A program made the translations under genes and the position numbers. From NCBI RefSeq assembly GCF_002994745.2, contig NC_037093.1, positions 11,202,400 to 11,266,399 on the forward strand: a stretch of 64,000 nt of DNA. The letters are read 5' to 3'. Shown here piece by piece: positions 1 through 11,768 of the stretch. The stretch is from Rosa chinensis. Lineage: Eukaryota; Streptophyta; Magnoliopsida; Rosales; Rosaceae. A model generated the notes under the pieces. The model searched no databases, was not told the DNA's origin, and saw only the letters and a program-made list of their open reading frames with translations. Each line of letters opens with the position of its first letter. Position 1 is the stretch's first letter.

Positions 1-1937
1 ACTTTCGAGGTTCCAATGTATCATAGACATGTCCAAATTTTCTATGGACACCCATAATCAAATTAAAATTCGATCAAATTCATGATTAGATACCAACCCA
101 GAAAGGCATCCAAATCAAATATCTTTACAATTGGTTTGGTCCATATATATATCAATTAACCTCATACTTATCTCGGAAAACACTTGACAGTACGTCAAGT
201 TCTTAGCTTTATAATCATTTCTATATATTCAGTGCACTTCCAACATTCACAGATGTCAAGAAACCCAATTCCTTTAATTGTATGTAAACGACATACTTAT
301 CAATAAATTAGAGAACTCACAAGCCCATCGCTAGCACAAAGCTTCATCAAGGGCAATTATATCTTGTACTTGTTCAATACAATTTATAATCTATAAGCCC
401 AGATTTCTACTTCTAGCATCTAATCACAAACAACTTGCAATCAATAATTGACTCAAAACTGCAGCCACTTAATGTGCATGGTAACATGAGCTTTGACAAT
501 TTCTTTCTTTAATTTCCAACTATCAAACCACAACCGCAGTTTTGCAACTAATAATGCTAATCTCACTGTCCACAATTTATTCCCAGACAAACATTACTTT
601 TCCTCCTCAATCACGTTGCTACTTTTCTTAAATTTAACTTAAATATAGGATTACATACAAACTCCCAACTTACCATGAATACTTTTTCCATTGCAATTGT
701 TGGAGTTCTTAGCGCACCGAGGTTCTGCATCCTTTATACATTTCGCCATCACTCCTGTTCTAAATCCAGAAGACAAGTTTCAGAACCAAACTTAGTTAAC
801 ACAACGCAATAGAACCAATTTGAGTAATTCCTTACCTTCACCGTGGAACTCAAAATGAACTTGGACAGCCCTCGTCCAATTATACAATTTGTCTTTAAAA
901 CCTCCAAGTTGAAATCATATGCTATTAAGAATTGATCGAGGAATACTCGAACCCAATTACCAACTCTGGCAAGCTTCTGAATCTCTCTCCCTTTGCATGT
1001 CTATGTCTTGTTCCAGTACGAACAAAACCAGACTTTTCACTATCAAACTTCACAGATTTTCGAACTCTTTGTTCTGCTACCCGACTGTGCTCCACCACAC
1101 CAATTCTGAATTTCAATGAAACCCACATCTCGCTGCTCGTTCTAGGACCAGAATTATCATCAAAATTGAATCAAAGAACTCTGGAACACTCTGCCGGAAC
1201 ATTAGCCTCGACATCAGCCGACGACACCCAAAACACCAATCCAACAAACTCGATCAATTCCAAAATCCATTCATACCAACATGTAGAGCACGAAGAGAAG
1301 ATCATGTTTCATACCTCATGCATCAACAATGGTGACCGGAGTCGCCGGAAAATCGCCGGAGTTGCAGCGGTTTCTCAACCTCGTTTTGTCGCCTTCCGTC
1401 GTAGAATGGACGATCCGTGATCAGGAGGACGCCGGCTTTGAGCAGACGAATAGAAAGGGGGTCGGTTTGCCGCTGTGTCGTGGCCGGAAGATGGAGAAGG
1501 AATCGGGTTGCCGGCGCAGGTTTCCGGGTCGAGGAAACGGGTCTCGACGTTGAGAGTTCAAGAGTGATCTGGGGCGTTCCATCCATCTTCGGTTCTTTAG
1601 AGACAAATATTCATTTAAAATGCACGATCCAGATCAAAGAGTGTTTAATTTGGACGGGTGAGATCGCGTCGCTGTATTTTTCTTTTCCATTAAATAATTT
1701 CTATAATCCTGAAACTTCGAAAAATCATAATAATTAGCTTGGGTGTCCGAAGAGTCCCCCGAAAATTCTCACAAACTCGTCGCGTCACATACTTTATTAT
1801 CGAACCTTTAAATTCGAAGATTTCATCTTTGAAAAATTCAAAAAAAATCTTCCCGAGTGTTCTTAGCAATTACTGAAATTACAGATCAAATCTCGAAGTA
1901 CTCCACTTTAGCTCCTTAAATATTTTCGGGCCTCACA
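1..1937 (-). mobile_element. partial LTR (TGTGAGGCCCGAAA... type), cut by window edge
   Basis: Read on the minus strand, the sequence opens at 1937 with TGTGAGGCCCGAAAATATTT, a typical LTR start (TG, followed by a CCCGAA-like block). A low-complexity Arg/Pro/Ser-rich stretch follows around 1330-1590, as is common in long plant gypsy LTRs. The open frames at 932-1420 (plus) and 1323-1586 (minus) overlap each other and match no protein I recognise, so I do not call them genes. The other end lies outside the window, so neither the length nor a target-site duplication can be checked. Confidence 0.4.
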
Positions 1938-2124
1938 GCAAAGGTCACGGTTCTGTGGAAGCGGTAACGAAAGGCTCTGACACCGAGCGGTGGCAGGGCG
2001 GTTTGGACACTACTTGTGGGCGACACAGGAGGTGGAGTGCCTAAATCAAATTAGGTGTCCAATTCATTTAGGGTGCCCCTAACAGATTGAGTGCCCAATG
2101 CACGTGGGATCCTTAGAGAGTCTT

Positions 2125-3606
2125 TGTCACGGCCCGGACTCCGTGTCGGTGGGTTTCAAGCACCTAACGCCGAATCCAAGGTGTGAGTGTTACAAAACAT
2201 AAAGTAAATAGGCTTTAATTTCCTTCTAGGCTCTTCATTCTAGACTCGTCCAACCCATTTTCGGCTCGACAAAATCTTAGACTATTCTGCAAAATATATT
2301 AGAGATGGGTGGGTAAGCAAAACCACACGCTTAGTAAGTAGATAATGTAATATGACAATAAAGTGATGTGATTCTACACACGCTAGAAAATAGTATACCG
2401 TATACGCAACAATATACACCAATTCATCACATCGTGTTTTCCCTCCATAACATTTTATCCTTCAATCAGGTTTCCCCAAGGGCACCCTAATGGTCTTCTC
2501 TAGCCCTATACAACCTTGCGACACATTGTTCCCTCGACATAACTCATGTACAAGCTAGTTCACACGTTCCATGACTAGTCAAACAAATGAATCCAGCATA
2601 TAATATATATTAACCCCACATATTTTACAAATAGACATGCTTCACTTAATAATAGAGAGATATTTTGTAAATAGCTCAAATCATGCTTTTCCACCACTTT
2701 TATAGTAAATAAGAATATTTGAAATATATTACACAACCCATTCACCTCGATAATACGAATCGCTTCCCAGAATACTGATCGTAAACCGAGCCTCCTAATT
2801 CGAGCTTTCTAGAAATAACCATTTGATCCAACTCAAACCTCCATAGATAGAAAGAGAGTATCAAGACAAATCTGTAGTTTTTCGCAGATCTTGAATTGGA
2901 ATTACGGATCAAAAGTTATGATCCGCTGAAATTTTAGAGAGAGAAAATGAGGAAAGAGAGTAGAGAGACAAGGCCTTGGAAAAACCTACCAATTCTTAGG
3001 TAGGGGCAGTCCTACCACGTGGCGATATAGTTGCCCAGCCAAAATTAAGAAAAAACTTTGTATATCTCAAATATCTCTCTTTTAATAAATCAATATACCA
3101 AAAAAACCCTCCTGGAAGTTCCAGATTGGGCAGCCCTATCACCACATGGTACGGCTACCCTACCTAAGAATCTCTCATGAAGAAATGCTACTAATCAATC
3201 TACTTATAGCCAAAACTTACACGTGTCAATCAAGGATTGGTGACCTTGGTGCCATGTGTCAACACCACATAACACCACCCAAACAAAACCAAATATCGGC
3301 ATGTGTCTACCAAGGCTAATGATGACATCAGCAACATCCATATGGATGACGTCAGCAACATTCACACGAATGACGTTAGCATCGACTGTTCTCCCCTCCA
3401 AGCTCTACATGTCACCCAACAACCAAGCAGAACATGCCATGTCAGCATTTCTATTTTCTTTCAATTAAACTTCCAAAATTCTATAAAAAATGGTTTAGGA
3501 ATCTGAAAAATTCACCAAAAAATGCTGCAAACTCGTGGCGACATCTAATTTCAATTTTCAACCTAAAAAATAAAATTTGAGTAACTTCAAAATTCGGGAT
3601 CTCACA
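2125..3606 (-). mobile_element. LTR copy 1 of the 'TGTGAGATCCCGAATTTT' family
   Basis: On the minus strand this unit starts TGTGAGATCCCGAATTTTGA (at 3606) and ends in ...GGGCCGTGACA (at 2125), the TG...CA form of an LTR. It is clearly similar along its length to copies at 3728-5373 and 56521-60017, sharing the 'gtgtcggtggg..aagcacctaa' block and the 'ttgaatt..ttatgatccg' block. Short overlapping frames around 3204-3506 are not genes. The base differences from copy 2 are many, so the insertion is not recent. Confidence 0.7.
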
Positions 3607-3727
3607 ATTCATCATCCTTAAAAGAATAAAAGACCTAAAACACTTATGACTCTTAGTTATGTTTCACTACAATCCTAATTTACCATAGATTCTAAGGTTA
3701 TAATCCTAGGTTAGCTCTGATACCATT
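3607..3727 (-). mobile_element. LTR-retrotransposon internal stub with primer-binding site
   Basis: This short segment separates two LTRs of the same family and orientation. Beside copy 2, positions 3709-3725 read on the minus strand TGGTATCAGAGCTAACC. TGGTATCAGAGC is the classic plant LTR-retrotransposon primer-binding site complementary to the 3' end of initiator tRNA-Met. That identifies copy 2 as a 5' LTR. No gag, pol or polypurine tract is present, so the internal region was almost entirely lost. Confidence 0.65.
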
Positions 3728-5373
3728 CTATCATGCCCCGAACCGGGTGTCGGTGGGTTTTAAGCACCTAATGCTGAATTTGAGGTGTGAGTGTTACAAA
3801 GCAGAATGTAAATATGCCTTTTATTCTAGGCTTGTACAAGACATTTTTTGCTCAACAAAATCTTAGATTTCTCTGTAAAATATATTAGAGATGGGTGAGT
3901 GAGCAAAACCACACTCTCTGTGAGTAGATCATGTAACATAACAACCATCACATTTTACACACGCTAGAAAGTAGTATACCATATACTCAACAATTCACAT
4001 CAATTCATCACATCGCATCTTCCCTTCGTAACATGGTGATCCTTCAATCAGGTTTCACCACAGGTAACCTAATGGACTTTTCTAGCCCTATATACCTGTG
4101 TGACACACTATTCCCTCGGCATATTCCATGTAGAAGTTCACATGTTCCATGACTAGTCAAACAATAGATCCGGCACATAATATATATTAACCCCACACAT
4201 TTCGTAACTAGACGTGCTTCATTTGAACATAGAGAGATATTTTGTAAATGGCTAAAATCATACCTTTCCACCACTTTTATAGTAAATAAGAATATTTGAA
4301 ACATATTACATAACCACTCACCTTGACAATATGAATCACCTCCTAGAATACTGATCGCAAACCAAGTCTCCTAATACGAGCATTCTAGAAATAACCATTT
4401 GATCCAAGTCAAACCTCCATGGATAGAAAAAGGATATCAAGGTGAATCTGTAGCTTTTCGCAGATCTTGAATCAAAGTTATATATCAAAAGTTATGATCT
4501 GCTTAAATTTTAGAGAGAGAAAATGAGGAGAAAGAGAAAGCCTCGGAAAATAATCAACGAATGAAAGCTGCTAATCAATCTATTATAGCTAAAACAATGA
4601 CATGTGGCAACCAAGGATTAGTAGCCTTGGTGCTACATGTCAACACCATACAAAACCACCCAAACAAAATCAAATAATGACATTTGTCTAATGACTAAAG
4701 CTGATGATGACATCATCAAAAATCCACATGGATGATGTCAGCATCAGCTGTTCTACCCTCTAAGCGATATGTCACCTAACAATCAATCAGAACATGTCAT
4801 GTCAGCATTTCCACTTTCTTTCTGTACGTTTGGATGAGAAAATTATGAAAACCGTAAGAATTTATAAATGATGGAATCTTTAAGTCCATCAATTAAAAAT
4901 TCTATTAATTGTTATTTCTATTGTTTTGTTGTATCTATTTAGAATTTAGAATGTGTAATAAATTAAGAAAGTTTAAAATAAATAAAAAAATAAAATAGAA
5001 AAAAGTCTTGTTTGGAAATGAAAATTGAATACTGCAAAGGAATTCGTAAATGACACCTATTTTGGTGGAAATTGAAGTGAAAAATTAAATAATGAATTCC
5101 TTCATTTTTTTTCCACAGAGAAATTTAAAATTTCCAATCTGCTAATGCCAAACGAGAGAATTGAGTTCTAAGAATTATGAAATCCTCACTTTTAATTAAA
5201 TTCCATCATTTTTTCCCTCATCCAAACACGCTCACTAAACTTCAAAAATTCCTTAAAAATTACTCGGAAATTTGAAACTTAAACCAAAAAATGATGTGAA
5301 CTCATGAAAACTTTACTTCCATTTTTGACCTGAAAATTAAAATTCGAGCAACTTCAAAATTCGGGATCTCACA
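3728..5373 (-). mobile_element. LTR copy 2 of the 'TGTGAGATCCCGAATTTT' family, holding a MITE
   Basis: On the minus strand the LTR starts at 5373 with TGTGAGATCCCGAATTTTGA and ends ...GGGGCATGATA next to the primer-binding site. It aligns with copy 1 except for about 410 extra bases at 4822-5233, which form a separate inverted-repeat insertion. The minus-strand frame at 4044-4304 has no recognisable homology. The outer flanks of copies 1 and 2 (GTCTT before 2125, AGCTA after 5373) do not match, so no target-site duplication joins the two LTRs as one clean element. Confidence 0.7.
4822..5233. mobile_element. MITE with TIR like GTGTTTGGATGAGG
   Basis: The segment begins GTACGTTTGGATGAGAAAAT and ends with the reverse complement of GAGCGTGTTTGGATGAGGGA, so its ends form a degenerate inverted repeat of roughly 25 bp. 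It is AT-rich, non-coding and absent from the aligned LTR copy 1, which gives the empty-site comparison. I could not define a target-site duplication with certainty, so its superfamily (Mutator- or hAT-type MITE) is open. Confidence 0.6.
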
Positions 5374-5685
5374 AGCTAGGATGTTGTTTGGCCTAATTGT
5401 GGATCAGTCTGATGGGCTCTGGTCTGCTAGGGTTTTGTACTTGAGATCCTAGAGGAGTAGTCAAACTTACTGCGCTTATGCTTAGAATGGGTGGTGCTAG
5501 CTTGCATACTATGAGGTTGTTCTTATATCAAGTAAATGAATCATATGAATTACTACAATTGAGTGCATTAGTGAAGAAGATTCAAGCTATTTTATTTTGT
5601 GTGAAATGACTTTACATAGTCATGTAGGCTCTTGAAATAATTGAGCTTCATTGTACTATATTCCCATAAATTAAGGATTTGTAAG
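5374..5685. other. intergenic, no recognisable feature
   Basis: AT-rich sequence between the LTR copy 2 edge and the next hAT element. I see no open frame with recognisable content, repeat or RNA gene here. Confidence 0.5.
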
Positions 5686-5693
5686 TGTCATTC

Positions 5694-6125
5694 TAGGGCC
5701 GGCCCCAAGCGGCAGCCGTCTCAGGCCACCGGTCTCCAGGGGCCTCTGAGGTTTAATTATGTATATATCATACTATATATGGATATATACAATTTTGCTG
5801 ACAAAGATACAATGAATCATCTTGCACCAGTGGTAGCCCAGGTACTCTATCTACCTCACAACCCAGGTTCGAGCCTTCGCTCTGACCTGTGTCACTCTTT
5901 TTTTTTTCCTTTTCATTGAATTAAGTCAATATTGTCCTTTTTCTTTTCTTCTGACACACCATGCGGCCCAGTTTCCTATTCCTTTCCATACAAATAATTT
6001 TTGTATTTCAAAAATTTATGTATGAATAAAAATTTAATACTTTTATTTAATTTATTTAATCAAAACATTTTTTTTTTTTGAATTGAGTTCAAAACATGCA
6101 CATGATTTTATATTGTCATTTTGGC

Positions 6126-6165
<40 letters not shown>

Positions 6166-6226
6166 ACTTGAGATGCCACATTTTAATTCTTCGGCTCAGG
6201 TTGTTAGAATCTCAGGACCGGCCCTG
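5694..6226. mobile_element. non-autonomous hAT element with perfect 8-bp TSD
   Basis: The element starts TAGGGCCGGCCCC and ends GGACCGGCCCTG, giving an inverted terminal repeat of about 12 bp. It is flanked by identical 8-bp duplications TGTCATTC (5686-5693 and 6227-6234), the hallmark of hAT transposition. It is 533 bp, encodes no transposase and contains an (AT)n tract at about 6129-6163. Inside is a tRNA-like stretch with a Pol III B-box match (GGTTCGAGCC at about 5866-5875), treated as a separate feature. Confidence 0.88.
5820..5905 (+). repeat. tRNA-like (SINE-type) segment inside the hAT
   Basis: The text CACCAGTGGTAGCCCAGG (near 5825) resembles a tRNA A-box region. About 35 bp later GGTTCGAGCC fits the B-box consensus GWTCRANNC. 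This spacing is typical of tRNA-derived SINE heads. A T-rich run follows at about 5898-5908. I do not see an intact cloverleaf, so I call it a SINE fragment, not a tRNA gene. Confidence 0.4.
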
Positions 6227-6234
6227 TGTCATTC

Positions 6235-6910
6235 TGACCCTCTCCATCTAATGAATACTTTACTTAACTTTCAAAAAAAAAAAAAAAATTATAAAATTTC
6301 AGGCAAAGTTGTATTTTTCTAACATGGGTTCATCTTGTCAGCATAAAATAGTTTTTTGCTTCAAATAATAAGATCAGTATTTTGTAATATCCAAATTGCC
6401 CTTCTTCTATTAATCATGTGACTTCATACGGATAATGTTGTATTTCAATCGATATTTGAGAGAAGGGGAATTCAAACTTGGTCTATGGGTATCTCGTATG
6501 AGTTATAAAATGAATTTGATCCTTTTTTTTTTTTTAAGGATTTTATAGCTATGACTCTGCTAGCAATTTAACTTGATATTTTTCAGGGTGAGACTATTGA
6601 CACCCTTGATCTAAAGATCGATCAAATATTTTTCTGTTGTCTTTCCCTTTGTATTCAAATTGGTCAAATTTGATAGTTATTATATAACATTAATTAATCC
6701 TTCTAATAGACCTCTGAATTTGGATCATGGTTTATATTGATGTTATGTTGAGGAATCTTATACATACAAGATCCTCTTAACATAAACAAATGAGATTAGG
6801 AGAGGAGGGAAGGAAAGATCGTTGCTTGCGTACTAGTGCTCAGTTTTTTTCTCCTATTGTTTATTTATCTAATTATACTACATAGTGAGATATAAAGACA
6901 TGCTCACTTA
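6235..6910. other. intergenic, AT-rich, no gene seen
   Basis: Non-coding AT-rich sequence with homopolymer runs (A run near 6272, T run near 6522). No recognisable protein, RNA or repeat boundary was found. Confidence 0.45.
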
Positions 6911-7060
6911 AAGGACAGTTTTTAAGGAATTGTGAGAGATAAGTGAATGTGACGGTTGAAAATAAATGCACAGTTTTAAATTATTATAATTTCAACTTTT
7001 AAATTTAATACATGTAGTTGAAATGCATTTGTCTCTCATAGTTCCTTATAAATGCTCCTT
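6911..7060. mobile_element. hairpin MITE, about 150 bp
   Basis: The left end AAGGACAGTTTTTAAGGAAT pairs with the reverse complement of the right end, AAGGAGCATTTATAAGGAAC, and the match continues through GAGAGA. The inverted repeats are about 30 bp on an AT-rich core. No coding sequence is present. A second, unrelated hairpin element begins 12 bp further on. Confidence 0.6.
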
Positions 7061-7071
7061 AGATAAGTAGA

Positions 7072-7246
7072 GATGAAATCAGCTGTCTCCAATTACACTA
7101 TCTCTATTCTGTCCTCATGCATTTATTTGTCCACAAAGAATAAAAAATGGAACAAAAGATTAAGAAAATATTTTCTTAATCTTTGTGGACCAATGAATGC
7201 ATGGGGACAGAATAATGACAGTGTATTGGGGACAGCTGATTTCATC
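7072..7246. mobile_element. near-perfect palindromic MITE, about 175 bp
   Basis: The segment opens GATGAAATCAGCTGTC and closes with its exact reverse complement GACAGCTGATTTCATC. Complementarity continues inward (TCTGTCC..CATGCATT against AATGCATG..GGACAGA) to a central run near 7165-7185, so almost the whole element folds on itself. The apparent open frame across it is a by-product of the palindrome. Confidence 0.75.
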
Positions 7247-7574
7247 CAAGATAAGCAAGACTGATAGACACTTATTAAGATGTTTATAGTGTCACCCTAT
7301 TTATTGATATTAATTTTTTATTTTCCAATAGAAACTTCAAGGGTAAAATTATCATATGGTACCCGAATTATCACGATCTTACAAATTTTCAGGGAGTCTA
7401 GTAGTACCTTTACTATTCCTCTGTTAGCTCTTATAGTACTTTCGTCCATTATTCGGTTAAAAATGTCTATGTAGCGGACTAGCGGTCATGCGACACTCAT
7501 GTGAGTAAAATAGTAAGGCTAAAATAGTCTTTTCATTTATATTTAGAATTATGAAATTTAATATATTGAATATC

Positions 7575-7578
7575 TATA

Positions 7579-7620
<42 letters not shown>

Positions 7621-8180
7621 TGATTGGAAATAGCATTTTATTCATAATCTGGTGGACAATACATCCAAAAGGGTAAAGTAGTCTCAGACAAAACTGAGAA
7701 CCACACCTCTAACACTAATTAGATAATTCTTCTGTTACAATCTCATTTAGCCATGGAGGGCCAACTTCTTTCCAAAAAGTTATGCATAGAACCTGCAGAG
7801 CCTCTCGAGCAACAAAGTGGGCTGCAAGATTGCAACTTCTAGGAATCTTCTTCCATTGAACTTCCTCAAATGCTTGCTTCAGAAATTTAATTTCTTCAAA
7901 GACAACTCCTTCCATATTGAGGTCAAAATCAGGATTAGAAATTGCTGCTGCTATGTTTGCTGCATCACTTTCAATCACCAACTTCCTAAAGCCCAACATT
8001 AAGCAATACTTCATTCCATACAGCACTGCCAATGCTTCAGTAGCGTGTGGCCTCAACTTCCCAGAGATTGGATTGCATTAGAGCTCCTTGCAGCTTTCCT
8101 TCACTATCCCGAACATCGATAGCAACTTTTCCCATTTTTGGGTTACATGCAGCATCAACATTAAGCTTGAGAAATAAAAT
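7575..8180 (-). pseudogene. non-LTR retrotransposon remnant: RNase H-like domain with (AAT)n tail
   Basis: Read on the minus strand from about 8176, the sequence encodes KLNVDAA then DVRDSEGKLQGAL, the start of the RVT_3/RNase H-like domain that ends many plant LINE polyproteins. After a frameshift near 8056 it continues EALAVLYGMKYCLMLGFRKL, IESDAANI and CNLAAHFVAREA, ending at a stop at 7715. The expected family pattern (DG/DA..., E-A-ALxxG, ESD, N-xxAHxLA) is visible. Downstream in that strand the element ends in an (AAT)n tract (plus-strand ATT repeats, about 7578-7621), a common LINE tail. The reverse transcriptase part is missing, so this is a 5'-truncated dead copy. A solitary host RNase H-like gene fragment is the alternative. 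Confidence 0.7.
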
Positions 8181-8713
8181 AATATTTTGAAACTTCACTT
8201 TTGACATTTAAAAGAAAATAATACCCAATTTATTTTTCACTTTTCTCGGGATACTTGGGGCAATTAATTTAAGTACTTTTGTTTGTTTTTATTTTTATTT
8301 TTTATGAAAATTTAATATATATTAATTTGTGTCATATTAATTTGTGTCAACTAATGAGATAATTTTTTTCTCGAACAATTAATAAGATTAATCAATGGAG
8401 ATGGTAGGTAAATCTAGGTATTCACTAAATTCAATTCTAGATCTTTCTTTTAACCTAGTTTAATTTATTTTAATAAAAAATTTGTAAAAGAAATATGAAA
8501 AATAGATTTTTTTACGATTTTAACCATTCTTTAACGGAATAATTGATAGAAGTACTAAAAGGACTAATGGAGGGATAATACAAGTACCATTAGACTCTAA
8601 AAATTTGTAGATACCAAAAAATGTATTTCGTGATAGTTCAAGTACTATAAAAAGATTTTACCCAAACTTCAATTGTATTGATAAGACAAACATTACTCGG
8701 AAAAAACACAATG
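8181..8713. other. AT-rich spacer, no gene seen
   Basis: Non-coding sequence between the LINE remnant and the first CACTA element. It has no open frame longer than about 60 codons with recognisable content. Confidence 0.45.
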
Positions 8714-8729
8714 ACTCACTATGCCAAAA

Positions 8730-9240
8730 GTGGTATCAGACGACAGACAGAAACTGTTGTCTGATTTGGAGTGCCACCGTTGTAGAGGTGACCGCTGTCT
8801 GATGAAAAATCAGACAACGGTGGAACACAGTTGTCTGAGAAACATACAGACAACAGGTATGTGTTAAACGTGTTGTGTAATACTCGGCAGGTGGCTCGGC
8901 AGATGCCAGGCGCAGCTGCGCTGCAGTTGCGGCGCTGCCTTCAGACAACAGTGCTAGTTTTGAAGATGTTGTATGTTGAGCTTCTCAGACAACAGACTTT
9001 TATTTTGTGTGTTGTCTGACTGATATTCAAACTTCAGTTCTTGGACTATAACTGTTGTCTGATTAACTCTGGGACAATAGAGTTTAATTGCTTCTGTTGT
9101 GTGAGTATAGATTAGAAGACAGTGATTTGTTAAAAACCGATGTATGATATGAATGATTGCAGTGTGATTTGTCCCTATTTTTGGTCATTCAGACAACGGG
9201 CTATTATCATTTTGTCTATTTTGTTGTCTGATTATTTTGA
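8730..9240. repeat. CACTA-1 left subterminal repeats
   Basis: At least a dozen direct and inverted copies of the octamer-like motif CAGACAAC or its complement GTTGTCTG, some with one change, are spread over this half kilobase. A matching cluster lies at 16420-16980 beside the other end. In characterised CACTA elements such subterminal motifs are transposase binding sites. Confidence 0.75.
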
Positions 9241-11362
9241 ACATATCCCATTCCTGAATTAAATTGTGCATTTGATCCATTCACATACCAAATATAAACA
9301 TTGCAAACCATCAAATATAAACATTGCAAACCACTAATCATTGAACCCAACATTTTAAACAAGAGAAGCATTCTAGTGCATGCCCATCTACTTGGGACAT
9401 CAAAAAGCTCATACATATATATCTATTGTTCCAAAACATGTAACACATGGTGCATGACAATGTACCAGCAGAGAAGCACAAAAAAAGATGTTTTCCTTAG
9501 CAAAAATGGACCAGCATCAAGCGCGCTACTTCATGGCTCATGCACATATGTGTTGACAACAAACTTCCCCCACTCATTTCGTACTTGATCAGTATCCGCT
9601 TGGGTGTATTGGCTGCTACCACTCATTTCGATGGAGCATTTCTTTAGCTTTATAATATGCTAAACAATGGATCTACAAAATAAGAAAGCATTACTAGGGA
9701 AAGTTATATCAACATAGAGTAATTGCTTAGAACAAATAATAGTCATAGTCGTCATACCTTTTCAACTTTAACTGCCATATCATACTCATGGTTATTCCCC
9801 ATGCTTAAAGCAGTAGACTGTACCAAAGAGAACATGTTAGGACTTCAACATTTATCCTTTATGGGGAAATTTGATAGATTATGGAATGCAAAGTAAAATT
9901 TGCAATTCACTACCTCATTCTAAATTTCCAGCAAGATAGAAAGGGAATTGATGTTTTTTGAGAGGGGCATATTTTAACACAAATATATAGAGTAATCAAC
10001 CAAACTGAAAAGGCAAAACAGTACAGCAAACGAAACCAACTCTAGACAACAAATACAATATTATAACTAAAAAGAACAAACAGAGGTATGGAGGCTAAAG
10101 AAGCTCATATTAACAAAACCTTTCCAGTTAGAAGCTCAATATCCCTATTTTAACAAAATGAATAAGGGAAAATAGAATCAAAGAAGTTTTAGACGGCACA
10201 TGAGAAATATCTATATCTCTAACACAAGTCATGACCAACTCTTGAATGCAAAGAAAGAAGAATACCGCATTGCTGTGATAATATATTGCAGGACTATCAT
10301 CAGGTCCCCACCCATACTAAATAACCATCCGTGTAGCTATCTGTTGCAAATTGAGTAAAAGAGTGAAGGGAACTAGAGAAAAGTGAAGGGAATTAGAGAA
10401 ATGATTATGCATTGCATATCCTCTAAGATTATTTTTTGCTTTAGATTAATACCGTTGAAAAGCAGAAAGCATAGAATGAAATCAATCTCCTGTGCTTGCG
10501 TTAACTCTGAAGAAGAAAGCAAGTTCTCCTCTCCAAAAGGGAGTAGCATTTGTGCTGCAATGTGCGAACCAAAACAAAATACGAGCTTCTTTTCAAGGTA
10601 TGATCTTGATTCAGCATTTCCATTCCCAGAACCTTCATTTCTCGCCTTCCCTGTAGAAGAAGGCTAAATTACTGGTGTTCATTTAGATTTAATTCCATAA
10701 AAATAACATTGTTAACATCATCCCCTCCCACAAACTTACAAATTGGACACCTTTCAAGGTTTCACAATTTCTTCGGGACTAAGAGGAGAACTCAAGCTAC
10801 AAAATTTAATTTCACCATTCATGGATGAGGCTGCATTATAAAACCAATTCGATAATGAAGTAAAAGAAGTAGCTATACCATGACACAGTTGGGCAATGGA
10901 CTTCCTATTTTTCTTTGCAATACAAAAGAAGAACACCCTTAGTGATACTAGCTAATTGACTCTGAAACTGATAGAGAAGCCAAACCACATAGCTCGTCCC
11001 TGGACTCATATAGTAACAAATGATCCGGACTCTCCGAGTGACATTTGCATATGAGGCATTATGGGGAGGAGTTGAGTCTTTGAACAAATTAAACAGAGGG
11101 TATAGAAGTTAGCAGCAATGTTCCATGAACACTTTCAGACAGACGATTGAATAGAAGGCTACTCCTTAGCATTAGCCTTATGATAGCCTGACCTGACAAA
11201 GGCAGCACCAGATTTCTCTGATGGCTGAATCTTTATCGTTTTCCCAAATGGAAGTAAAATTGAATAGATTTACTAGCATCCTTCTCCTCGGAAGAAATAA
11301 TTTAATGGGATCTAAATTCCACAATATACGAACTGTTTGGAAAGACTCAAATTATGCCTAGA
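9241..11362. other. CACTA-1 interior, no recognisable gene
   Basis: AT-rich sequence inside the CACTA element. Frames such as 9301-9588 and 10383-10667 encode no protein I recognise. Intron-like and exon-like stretches occur, so unrecognised captured gene sequence is possible, but nothing can be named. Confidence 0.4.
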
Positions 11363-11608
11363 TTACAAGTCTGCAATTTCATGAACACCAAGAATCCATC
11401 TCTCACTCCAAGGATTAATCCACTCATCATTAAGCAAGAATCTGACACATAGTATGGTCATTGAAATTTCTACCTTCCAGAATCCTATTCCAACCCCATA
11501 AAGCTCGAGACCCTTTACTAGCAGATGGGAAATCAACATTAAGAATGAAAAGTATAAGCCTTTAAGGATTTGAACCCAAACAGCCTTAAGTTGCTGCAGA
11601 ATTCTCAT
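11363..11608 (-). pseudogene. LINE reverse-transcriptase C-terminal scrap
   Basis: On the minus strand the frame begins LKAVWVQILKGLYF, the stretch that follows the reverse transcriptase domain in plant LINE polyproteins (KAVWVRILKGLYFP-type). In another frame the same DNA reads ASKGSRALWGWNRILEGR, the usual continuation (KGSRASWGWNS-LEGR). The two therefore belong to one protein broken by a frameshift. Only about 80 codons remain, with no active-site motif. It lies inside CACTA-1. Confidence 0.65.
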
Positions 11609-11768
11609 TTCAATAATTCACATCCTTGACAAAACTGTTAATCCTGAATGTTATTATCATCATATGAATTTACTACTCTGCAACAACAACAATGGATCAC
11701 CAGGCAATATTATTCTACTTCTACTGAAGAGCAATTTCGTCATATCAACCAAGATGATATGTATGTAC

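Noticed and set aside
932..1420. 162-codon open frame on the plus strand
   Set aside because: It overlaps equally long frames on the other strand, has no recognisable domain, and lies inside an LTR-like region.
2125..5373. A single clean LTR retrotransposon with matching target-site duplication
   Set aside because: The outer flanks GTCTT and AGCTA do not match, so the two LTRs are listed separately.
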